DNA of 7,259 nucleotides from an uncultured Eubacteriales bacterium. Its GTDB lineage: Bacteria; Bacillota_A; Clostridia; Lachnospirales; Cellulosilyticaceae. Made by a program: the position numbers and the translations under genes. Below are positions 1-5,765 of this stretch, piece after piece; the stretch's first letter is position 1, and every line of letters begins with the position of its first letter. Location: positions 1 through 7,259 of the forward strand of contig USPX01000103.1 of the NCBI GenBank assembly GCA_900556665.1, written 5' to 3'. A model generated the notes under the pieces. It searched no databases and was not told where the DNA came from. It was given only the letters and a program-made list of their open reading frames with translations.

Positions 1-1
1 T

Positions 2-1876
2 TTTAAACCGTTTATTCCTGCGGATCAAGTAATCCCTGAATTCACAGTGACATCTGTAATTCTTGGTATTATTCTTGCCGTAGTATTTGGCGGTGCTAAT
101 GCTTATCTCGGTTTACGCGTAGGTATGACAGTTTCTGCTTCTATTCCAGCAGCAGTTATCTCTATGGGGCTTATCCGCGTTATTCTTAAACGAGATTCTA
201 TCTTAGAAAACAATATGGTACAGACAATTGGTTCTGCCGGTGAATCAGTTGCCGCAGGTGCGATTTTTACATTACCAGTTCTATTTATGTGGGCTGCTGA
301 AGACAGTAATATTGCTGCACCTTCTTTCTTAACTATCACATTTATCGCAGTTTGTGGTGGACTTCTTGGGATTTTATTTATGATTCCACTTCGCACCGCG
401 TTAATCGTTGAAGAACATGGTACACTTCCTTTCCCAGAAGGAACAGCTTGTGCTGAAGTTCTTGCAGCTGGTGAAGAAGGCGGAGAAAAATCAAAACTTG
501 TTTTCACAGGTTTAGGTTTTGCTAGCGTTTACAAATTCATCGCTGATGGTCTTTGCTTATTCCCAAGTGAAGTAGATTGGTCTATTAAATCTTATAAAGG
601 TTCTGGCATCGGGATAGATGTTTTACCTGCTTTACTTGGGGTGGGTTATATCTGTGGCGCACGTGTTTCTTCTTATTTATTAGGTGGTGCAACACTTGCT
701 TGGTTTGTCATTATGCCAATGATGGTTTTATTTGGTGGCGATACAATCTTATTCCCTGCTACAGAACCCTTAAATACACTTGACACATGGACACTTTGGG
801 GAAGTTATGTACGTTACATCGGGGCTGGTGCCGTTGCAGCTGGTGGGATTTTAAGCTTAATTAAATCACTGCCACTCATTGTTTCTACCTTTACTAAAGC
901 AATCAAAGGATTTGGACATGCTGGCGGCAGCGAACGTACAGCCAAAGACCTTCCTATGAAGTATTTGGTAATCGGTATTGCTGTACTAATTCTTGCATTA
1001 TGCCTTATCCCATCTATTCCAATCGGACCAGTAGCAGCTCTATTAATCGTAATCTTCGGTTTCTTCTTTGCAACTGTTTCAGCACGTATGGTTGGACTTG
1101 TAGGTTCATCTAATAACCCAGTATCTGGGATGGCTATTGCTACTTTATTAATTGCCACAACACTCTTAAAAGCAACAGGTAACGTAGGCATTAATGGTAT
1201 GACTACAGCAATCTGTATTGGTACAATTATCTGTATCATCGCTGCTATTGCTGGGGATACTTCTCAAGACTTAAAAACAGGTTATATCATCGGTTCTACA
1301 CCATATCGCCAACAAATTGGTGAATTAATCGGGGTAACTTGCTCAGGTTTAACAATCGGTGCTGTACTTTACTTATTCAATAATGCTTGGACATATGGTT
1401 CTGCTCAGCTTCCAGCACCACAAGCGACTTTAATGAAAATGGTAGTTGAAGGCGTTATGAACGGGAACCTTCCTTGGGGACTTGTATTAATCGGCGTATT
1501 TATTGCAATCTTCATTGAAATTATTGGTATTCCTGTATTACCATTTGCCATTGGTCTTTACTTACCAATTCACCTTTCTACACCAATTATGGTAGGTGGT
1601 TTAATCAGATTATTCTTTGAAAAACGTCATGCTAAGAATGAGAAGAAAAAAGAAAAACTCGTTAGTAATGGGATTTTATATTCTTCTGGTATGATTGCTG
1701 GAGAAGGTTTAGTAGGTATCCTTCTTGCTGTTTTTGCTGTTTTCGGTTTAGATCAAAAAATCAACTTAACGAACTATGGCATTGATCTTGGTAATATGGG
1801 TGGCTGCATCTTCTTTGCGATTTTCGTAGCGATTATGATTTACTACATTACAAGGAACACTAAAAAGAAGGCTTAA
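2..1876 (+). CDS. OPT family oligopeptide transporter (5' end cut by window)
   Basis: Multi-spanning inner-membrane transporter of the bacterial oligopeptide transporter (OPT) superfamily, whose members are thought to import peptides or peptide-like metal chelates by cation symport. The frame is open to the left edge: residues before the GTG at 47 (FKPFIPADQVIPEFT) look like genuine family N-terminus, so the true start lies outside the window and the GTG at 47 is not the start. Family signatures are visible: NAYLGLRVGMTVSASIP (nt 98-148) and GTLPFPEGTACAEVL (about nt 419-463), followed by many hydrophobic segments to the C-terminus. The 624 visible residues are close to full bacterial OPT length. 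The stop is 3 nt before the PqqD-like gene, so the two are almost certainly co-transcribed. The substrate cannot be read from the sequence. No frameshift is seen. Confidence 0.93.
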   Translation, partial: FKPFIPADQVIPEFTVTSVILGIILAVVFGGANAYLGLRVGMTVSASIPAAVISMGLIRVILKRDSILENNMVQTIGSAGESVAAGAIFTLPVLFMWAAEDSNIAAPSFLTITFIAVCGGLLGILFMIPLRTALIVEEHGTLPFPEGTACAEVLAAGEEGGEKSKLVFTGLGFASVYKFIADGLCLFPSEVDWSIKSYKGSGIGIDVLPALLGVGYICGARVSSYLLGGATLAWFVIMPMMVLFGGDTILFPATEPLNTLDTWTLWGSYVRYIGAGAVAAGGILSLIKSLPLIVSTFTKAIKGFGHAGGSERTAKDLPMKYLVIGIAVLILALCLIPSIPIGPVAALLIVIFGFFFATVSARMVGLVGSSNNPVSGMAIATLLIATTLLKATGNVGINGMTTAICIGTIICIIAAIAGDTSQDLKTGYIIGSTPYRQQIGELIGVTCSGLTIGAVLYLFNNAWTYGSAQLPAPQATLMKMVVEGVMNGNLPWGLVLIGVFIAIFIEIIGIPVLPFAIGLYLPIHLSTPIMVGGLIRLFFEKRHAKNEKKKEKLVSNGILYSSGMIAGEGLVGILLAVFAVFGLDQKINLTNYGIDLGNMGGCIFFAIFVAIMIYYITRNTKKKA

Positions 1877-1879
1877 TAA

Positions 1880-2230
1880 ATGAAACAAAAAAAAATATCT
1901 CGAAATTACCTAGAACAAATTCCTATGCCAGTATCTCACCGTCCTTGGCGTGTTCGTGAAGATGGCATGGTAGAAATTGATATAGAACATAAAGGGTTTT
2001 ATAACACTATCGCTCAAAAATTTTTCCATAAACCACGTATTAGTCATATTGCCTTAGATACTTATGGTAGTAAAGTTTGGCAAAGCATGACCAATGAACA
2101 TACAGTTTATGACATTGTGCAAATTATGCAGCAACACTTTCCTAATGAAAAGGATAGAATGCTGGACCGTGTAGTCACTTACATGGCAACTCTTGAGCGA
2201 AATAAATTTATACATATGTATCACAAATAA
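1880..2230 (+). CDS. PqqD-like small protein
   Basis: A soluble 116-aa protein resembling the PqqD family, winged-helix-like proteins that in PQQ and other RiPP pathways bind a precursor peptide and present it to a radical SAM enzyme. Supporting pattern: a basic N-terminus with RPWRV (21-25), the typical core IALDTYGSKVW (57-67), then TVYDIVQIM (75-83), which matches the PqqD helix that follows the 'LD..G..vW' segment. It has no membrane segment or signal peptide. The ATG follows the OPT stop by 3 nt and has an AGAAGG site at 1866-1871 inside the OPT C-terminal codons, so translation is probably coupled. No radical SAM enzyme or precursor peptide gene is visible here. A role as peptide-binding partner of the transporter is inference. 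It is the last gene before a strong terminator. Confidence 0.8.
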   Translation: MKQKKISRNYLEQIPMPVSHRPWRVREDGMVEIDIEHKGFYNTIAQKFFHKPRISHIALDTYGSKVWQSMTNEHTVYDIVQIMQQHFPNEKDRMLDRVVTYMATLERNKFIHMYHK

Positions 2231-2234
2231 AATG

Positions 2235-2276
2235 ATAAAGGCTTGCATCTTCTCTCTCTTTGATGCAAGCCTTTAT
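2235..2276 (+). terminator. Strong hairpin terminator after OPT-PqqD
   Basis: A perfect 15-bp stem: arm 2235-2249 pairs with 2262-2276 around a 12-nt pyrimidine-rich loop (2250-2261). It begins 4 nt after the PqqD-like stop codon. The 3' arm ends in CCTTTAT and no long U-tract follows on the plus strand. On the minus strand the stem is followed by CATTTTATTT, so it may also terminate the convergent hydrolase transcript. Confidence 0.8.
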
Positions 2277-2288
2277 GTATTCCTTCTT

Positions 2289-2513
2289 ATGTCCAAAAAG
2301 ATAGCTCGGACACTTGGTCACTGCTAGTCTACCTTCGAAGTAATCTGGTGATGCTCTTAGTGAAGATAATTAAAGAGGTTTTAGGCGAAGTGTTTGAAGC
2401 GTAACGCAGTGAAGCAAGTTTCTCGCCGTTTCTTTAATTATCAAGCTTAGAGCATCACAGATTACGGAGAGTGTAGCTAGTAGGGACCAAGTGCCCGAGC
2501 CATTTTGTGACAT
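2289..2513. repeat. 225-bp imperfect palindrome, ERIC/MITE-like or structured RNA
   Basis: A non-coding element that folds back on itself over nearly its whole length. Outer arms: 2304-2319 (GCTCGGACACTTGGTC) pairs with 2485-2500 with one mismatch. Middle arms: 2340-2357 pairs with 2449-2465 with one bulged G. Inner arms: 2365-2376 (GATAATTAAAGA) pairs perfectly with 2431-2442. Near the tip GGCGA (2384-2388) pairs with TCGCC (2423-2427), enclosing a small GCG-TAA-CGC hairpin (2399-2407). The complementarity continues weakly to ATGTC at 2289 and GACAT at 2510-2513, resembling terminal inverted repeats. No clear target-site duplication and no ORF is seen. It sits between two convergent operons and abuts the hydrolase stop codon. 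Its identity is unknown; a genome-wide repeat family is the most likely explanation. Confidence 0.75.
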
Positions 2514-2514
2514 T

Positions 2515-3465
2515 TTACTCTCTATTTTTTCGATTAATCCATTCTACAGATGCATCCATAGCAGCCCTACAAGCCTGTGTTTGATCTAAAGCATTTAACA
2601 TGACAAAGTCATGAATCATCGCCTGAAAACGTAAGGAAGTCACTTTATTTCCTGCTTCTCTTAGCTTAGTGGCATAACTTTGTCCCTCATCTCTTAACAC
2701 ATCAGCTTCTCCATTTAAAATCATAGCTTCTGGTAGGCCTCTTAAATCTTCTTTAGTAGCCCGTAAAGGTGAAGCGGTAATTTCACATCGCTCCCACTTA
2801 TTTGGTGCATATTGATTCCAAAACCACATCATCCCTGCACGATACAAATAATAATCTGTAGCAAATTGACGATAGGAACATGTATTAAAACTAGCATCTG
2901 TCACTGGATAATACAGCAGCTGTTTATGAATTTTAGGGCCATTTTGCTTTTTGGCTAAAAGCGTCATGACTGTGGCCATATTGCCACCTACACTATCTCC
3001 TGCTACAGTTAAGTGACTTAAATTGCCTTTAAGCCCTACCTCATCAAGGACACAAGGCAATTGGCATAAGATATCATAACACTGATTAATCGCTGTAGGA
3101 TATCTGGCTTCTGGTGAACGGGAATACTCTGGAAATACCACTATTGAGTGGGTTCTAGCTGCTAATTCCCTTACTAATTTTTCATGAGTATGAAAACTCC
3201 CAAATACCCATCCTGCACCATGAATATAATAAATCACATGAGGCATACCACATACCTCTTCTGGTACTACAAAATAAACCGTTACACATCCCCACTCACT
3301 TGTGGTAAAATCTAACTTTTTAATAGTAGCCGGATATTTAAAAACAGGTGCATCTTGTGCTTCTTCTAGCCGCTTTCGCCCTTCCTCAGGTGGCACCTGA
3401 AAAATAAGTGGCGGCTTAGCATTTTGAATACATACCTCTTTAGCCTCAGGCTCTAATGAACTCAT
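2515..3465 (-). CDS. Alpha/beta hydrolase, HSL (GDXG) esterase/lipase family
   Basis: A cytoplasmic serine hydrolase of the alpha/beta hydrolase fold-3 (hormone-sensitive lipase-like) family, which usually cleaves short-chain carboxylic esters; the natural substrate is not predictable. Oxyanion motif HGAGW at 82-86 (family HGGGW/F), PEYSRSPEARYP at 112-123, nucleophile motif GDSVGG at 156-161 with Ser158, probable acid Asp255 in GEADVLRDE, and catalytic His285 in MIHDF. All three catalytic residues are present and 316 aa is normal length. There is no signal peptide. The ATG at 3465 follows AAGGGAGAG at good distance. The gene lies 85 nt downstream of znuB on the same strand, without a convincing terminator or promoter between them, so it may be read from the zinc operon. 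It looks intact, unlike znuA and znuC upstream. Confidence 0.9.
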   Translation of the reverse strand: MSSLEPEAKEVCIQNAKPPLIFQVPPEEGRKRLEEAQDAPVFKYPATIKKLDFTTSEWGCVTVYFVVPEEVCGMPHVIYYIHGAGWVFGSFHTHEKLVRELAARTHSIVVFPEYSRSPEARYPTAINQCYDILCQLPCVLDEVGLKGNLSHLTVAGDSVGGNMATVMTLLAKKQNGPKIHKQLLYYPVTDASFNTCSYRQFATDYYLYRAGMMWFWNQYAPNKWERCEITASPLRATKEDLRGLPEAMILNGEADVLRDEGQSYATKLREAGNKVTSLRFQAMIHDFVMLNALDQTQACRAAMDASVEWINRKNRE

Positions 3466-3550
3466 GGACGTCTCTCCCTTAAACTTTTGATTTCTCTATT
3501 ATTTTACACTCTACTTTTATCCTATGCCTTCTGAAGCTTTTCTTATGAAT

Positions 3551-4399
3551 TTATTTTTCTACAATGAATTTCCCAATTAAACAATTCATTAAAAATATGA
3601 TGATATCTATAGCAACAATAGTGGCACCAACAGGTGTTGAAAATAAAATAGAGATTAACATACCTACTAATGCGCCCATTACGGATAATATGGCGGAGTA
3701 GATGACTACGCCTTTAAAGCTATACATAATGCGCATTGCAGATAAGGCTGGAAATATTAAAAGTGCCGTAATGAGTAATGAACCTACTAAATTCATTGCA
3801 AGGACTATAATGATTGCTGTAATGACTGCTATGATTAAATTATAAAGCTCCACCTGCTTCCCAGTAGCCTTGGTAAAATTCTCATCAAAAGTTACGGTGA
3901 ATATTCTATTATAAAATACACAAAAAAACATCACTACTAAAAGGGACATAATGACACATAGCTTCACCTCACCATTTGTCAAAGTCAAAATAGATGTAGA
4001 GCCAAATAATGTTGAACATACATCTCCCGATATATTAGCCGATGTAGAAAAAATGTTTAATATAAGATACCCTATTGCTAAGGCACCTACTGAAAGCATG
4101 GCAATAGCAGCATCCCCTTTTAGCTTTGTATTCTGCCCTGTTCTAAGTAGTAAAATAGCTGCGGCAATTGTTATAGGCATAATGAGTACTGTGTTATTAT
4201 TAAGCTTAAAAACTGTGGCAATTGCCATGGCACCAAATGCTACATGAGATAAGCCGTCCCCAATAAAAGAAAAACGTTTTAATACAAGTGTTACGCCAAG
4301 GAGGGATGAACAAAATGCAATAAGCACCCCTACAATAAGTGCATACTGCACAAATGGGTAAGCCAGATAAAACTGCAATTTACTTATAATATCTGACAC
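3551..4399 (-). CDS. znuB: Zinc/manganese-type ABC transporter permease
   Basis: Inner-membrane permease of the ZnuB/AdcB/MntB (ABC-3) family, which forms the channel for a divalent metal (probably Zn2+) together with a ZnuC ATPase and a ZnuA binding lipoprotein. The 282 residues are full length with about eight hydrophobic segments. The conserved cytoplasmic segment VLKRFSFIGDGLSHVAFG lies at 39-56, and the loop AMNLVGSLLITALLIFPALSA, typical of the ATPase contact region, lies in the C-terminal half. The start is GTG at 4399, chosen because AGGAGG lies 9 nt upstream and no closer ATG fits. That site overlaps the surviving last codons of znuC, whose TAA ends 2 nt before this GTG, so translation was once coupled. 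The partner genes are broken, so this permease is probably an orphan unless another ATPase serves it. Zn versus Mn cannot be settled from the sequence. Confidence 0.88.
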   Translation of the reverse strand: MSDIISKLQFYLAYPFVQYALIVGVLIAFCSSLLGVTLVLKRFSFIGDGLSHVAFGAMAIATVFKLNNNTVLIMPITIAAAILLLRTGQNTKLKGDAAIAMLSVGALAIGYLILNIFSTSANISGDVCSTLFGSTSILTLTNGEVKLCVIMSLLVVMFFCVFYNRIFTVTFDENFTKATGKQVELYNLIIAVITAIIIVLAMNLVGSLLITALLIFPALSAMRIMYSFKGVVIYSAILSVMGALVGMLISILFSTPVGATIVAIDIIIFLMNCLIGKFIVEK

Positions 4400-4401
4400 T
4401 T

Positions 4402-4772
4402 TTACTCACCTCCTGGCTGTATAAATTGTTTTGCTATTTCTTGTTTCATATACTGCTCTTTTATGCCAAAGAAACTATGATTTTTGTTGTGGCACACAAT
4501 GCTCTTGCAAGGAGTGTTCTTTGCTGCTGTCCACCTGAAAGATTGCGATAGCACTTTTTACGAAGCTCCCACATACCAAGCTCTTTTAACTTTTCTTCCG
4601 CCAATTGCTTTTCTTTTTTGCTATAGAACGGTCTCCTCCCCAGATGCGCTATATTGCCAGACAACGTCACCTCCCAAACAGTGGCTGGAAAGTCCTTTTG
4701 AACCATAGTCTGCTGTGGGAGATAACCTATTTCATATATTTTCAAACCTTCTCCAATGATGATTTCCCTTCT
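4402..4772 (-). pseudogene. znuC: Broken zinc ABC transporter ATPase, two deletions
   Basis: Remnant of the ATPase that powers ZnuB. The surviving middle part encodes EIIIGEGLKIYEIGYLPQQ (Q-loop), then TVWEVTLSGN and the ABC signature LSGGQQQRTLLARAL, typical of ZnuC. The N-terminus with the Walker A P-loop is missing: the frame joins the znuA remnant near 4766-4772, out of register by one base. After ALCATTKII (about 4480) the sequence jumps to the C-terminal end FFGIKEQYMKQEIAK...PGGE (4473-4402, 23 codons plus stop), which is in a different frame. Walker B, the D-loop and the switch His (roughly 90 residues in a normal ZnuC) are therefore gone. The apparent 94-aa ORF (4461-4745) opens on a TTG inside the ATPase domain and has no sensible ribosome binding site. 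It cannot hydrolyse ATP. The reconstruction is by family knowledge. Confidence 0.85.
4409..4414 (-). promoter_or_regulatory. Ribosome binding site that sets the znuB GTG start
   Basis: AGGAGG on the minus strand, 9 nt before the GTG at 4399. It lies inside the last codons of the znuC reading frame (the PGGE end) and survives although most of znuC is deleted. Confidence 0.75.
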
Positions 4773-5227
4773 GGTCCCTCTTCCTCTTCTCCTTCTTCAC
4801 TTTCCTCTTCCTCAGCTTCCATACCTTCTACTATTTCCTCTTCTTTCACTTGATTACCAAGTGCTTCAAGCATATTAACAACCTGCATCTCCTTATTCGT
4901 TGCTTCTGCTAAAGCATCTTCCACCCATCCATCAGATTTACCACCTACATAAACAAATAAATCTGCAGCCCAAATCTTGGCAATATCTTCTGCTGTTGGC
5001 TGATAACTATGAAGATCTACACCATTATCAAGAAGTAATGTCAGTTCAAATGCTTCTGTATGACTTCCTATAATTTCTCTCACCCAATCATATTGTGAAA
5101 ATGTGGTACATACAATACTATATTTCTTATTCGTACTATTCATAGCTTCTGTACTACCACAACCGGCAAACATCATAACACTCATTGCAAGAACTAAAAC
5201 TATGGCTAATATTCTATTTTTTTTCAT
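4742..5227 (-). pseudogene. znuA: Truncated zinc-binding lipoprotein of the ABC importer
   Basis: N-terminal half of a ZnuA/AdcA-type metal-binding lipoprotein. The start is ATG at 5227 after GGGAGG (5235-5240); the longer in-frame opening at 5263 is rejected because it would translate through that site. A lipoprotein signal peptide is clear: basic MKKN, hydrophobic stretch, then a lipobox-like FAGC with Cys about residue 22. The family N-lobe follows, including KYSIVCTTFSQYDWVREI and GVDLHSYQPTAEDI, whose His is the usual first metal ligand. It ends in an acidic loop that is strongly Glu-rich with no His. After GPE the family sequence should continue into the next ligand region (usually ..DEHVWLS..). 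Instead it runs into znuC sequence and stops after 161 aa, about half normal length. The C-terminal lobe and remaining ligands are missing, so it is presumably non-functional. Confidence 0.87.
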
Positions 5228-5268
5228 AAAAAAACCTCCCAAATCATAAAAATAAGCACACACAATAA

Positions 5269-5285
5269 ACCTGAGACAATCAGGT
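5269..5285 (-). other. Small hairpin between the small membrane protein gene and znuA
   Basis: On the minus strand ACCTGA (5285-5280) pairs with TCAGGT (5274-5269) around a 5-nt loop, followed by TTATTGTGTG. It lies in the 83-nt gap before znuA. The stem is short and the U-tract poor, so it may be a weak attenuator or an RNA-processing site, or it may be chance. Confidence 0.35.
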
Positions 5286-5310
5286 GATATCTTGTCTTAT
5301 GATTAGGAGA

Positions 5311-5604
5311 TCAATTCAGCATTTCTATCTTTAGGGAAATAAGGGTATTTTTCTGAACGTACAACACTTTAAATACCGCTCTTATTAGCGCAAATACACT
5401 TAGAATTGTAAATGCAACTAACACTGTCGGCATAAATTTTATGTTTGAAATAAATTGCTCTGCCTGGGCAATTTCCTCACAGATTGGACACGCATATCCA
5501 GTACATGTATGATGTGCATTTTCGATGATAAAAATCGTAGAACACAAAAGACCCACAATTAAAATTGTAGCAAGTATAGCCGCTATAACTTTATTGTGTT
5601 TCAT
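5311..5604 (-). CDS. Small membrane protein with a Cys/His motif, first gene of the zinc locus
   Basis: A 97-aa protein of unknown function. Hydrophobic segments at about 6-27 and 58-82 flank an extracytoplasmic-looking stretch HHTCTGYACPICEEI (31-45), with two His and three Cys arranged C-x4-C-x2-C, a plausible metal or redox site. From memory, small proteins with this kind of HxC..CPIC motif occur beside znuABC operons in Clostridia-type genomes; a role in zinc sensing, delivery or uptake is inference. ATG at 5604 follows the strong site GGAGGGGG (5616-5609). It is the first gene after the promoter carrying a Zur-like operator and lies 83 nt before znuA. It appears intact although the znuA and znuC genes behind it are broken. 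Confidence 0.75.
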   Translation of the reverse strand: MKHNKVIAAILATILIVGLLCSTIFIIENAHHTCTGYACPICEEIAQAEQFISNIKFMPTVLVAFTILSVFALIRAVFKVLYVQKNTLISLKIEMLN

Positions 5605-5633
5605 TATACCCCCTCCATTTCATCTTCTCTAAT

Positions 5634-5648
5634 TGCAAACCATTTGCA
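5634..5648. promoter_or_regulatory. Candidate Zur/Fur-family operator
   Basis: Inverted repeat TGCAAA-CCA-TTTGCA. It begins a few bases downstream of the -10 of the zinc operon promoter and would cover the transcription start, where a zinc-loaded repressor would block initiation. The layout (6-bp arms, A/T-rich inner edges) resembles Fur-family boxes but does not match a consensus I can cite for this group; the assignment rests on position and symmetry. Confidence 0.5.
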
Positions 5649-5654
5649 TTCCCA

Positions 5655-5683
5655 ATTCTATTACAGAATTTTCTGAATGTCAA
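5655..5683 (-). promoter_or_regulatory. Sigma-A promoter of the zinc operon
   Basis: On the minus strand a perfect -35 TTGACA (5683-5678), a 17-nt spacer and a -10 TAGAAT (5660-5655) point at the small membrane protein gene. Transcription would start about 5648, giving a leader of roughly 45 nt. The spacer itself holds a short inverted repeat CAGAA-AA-TTCTG (5675-5664), which could be a second regulator contact. Confidence 0.75.
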
Positions 5684-5717
5684 CACACTTTATATTATCT
5701 TCTCAGCAATAATCTAC

Positions 5718-5745
5718 TTACAGGCTAATAAACTATTATTATAAC
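5718..5745 (+). promoter_or_regulatory. Weak candidate promoter for the ArsB-like transporter
   Basis: TTACAG (5718-5723), a 16-nt spacer and TATAAC (5740-5745) lie just before the ribosome binding site. The start would fall almost on that site, leaving practically no leader, so the true promoter may be further upstream in the shared divergent region (5684-5717 is A/T-rich). Confidence 0.3.
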
Positions 5746-5751
5746 CTATAC

Positions 5752-5759
5752 GGGGGTGA
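5752..5759 (+). promoter_or_regulatory. Ribosome binding site that decides the transporter start
   Basis: GGGGGTGA, 6 nt before TTG (5766) and 9 nt before GTG (5769). The GTG at 5756 lies inside this site and so cannot be the real start. Confidence 0.65.
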
Positions 5760-5765
5760 ATCCTA

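Noticed and set aside
103..507. Minus-strand ORF of 134 codons
   Set aside because: It is antisense within the OPT gene, with low-complexity composition and no family likeness; the same applies to 814-1239 on the minus strand.
2054..2248. Minus-strand ORF of 64 codons over the PqqD-like gene
   Set aside because: It is antisense to a recognised gene and begins inside the terminator stem.
2289..2513. Element as an insertion sequence or CRISPR
   Set aside because: There is no transposase ORF, no certain target duplication and no regularly spaced direct repeats.
3466..3550. Terminator between znuB and the hydrolase
   Set aside because: The only inverted repeat (CTTC/GAAG near 3530) has a 4-5 bp stem and a 2-nt loop, too weak to call.
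3951..4247. Plus-strand ORF of 98 codons
   Set aside because: It is antisense of the znuB permease, whose family sequence is clear on the other strand.
4461..4745. 94-aa ORF as a functional mini-ATPase
   Set aside because: It lacks both Walker A and Walker B, starts at an internal TTG without a ribosome binding site and is explained by deletions in znuC.
4484..4853. Plus-strand ORFs of 74 and 82 codons
   Set aside because: They are antisense of the znuC and znuA remnants; the Pro/Ser-rich end of the second is just the antisense of the Glu-rich loop.
5228..5263. Upstream start for znuA (12 extra residues)
   Set aside because: It would place the GGGAGG ribosome binding site inside the coding region and put a non-signal sequence before the lipoprotein signal peptide.
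5756..5765. GTG 5756 as start of the ArsB-like transporter
   Set aside because: The codon lies inside the GGGGGTGA ribosome binding site and its frame gives a polar, non-membrane N-terminus unlike the family.
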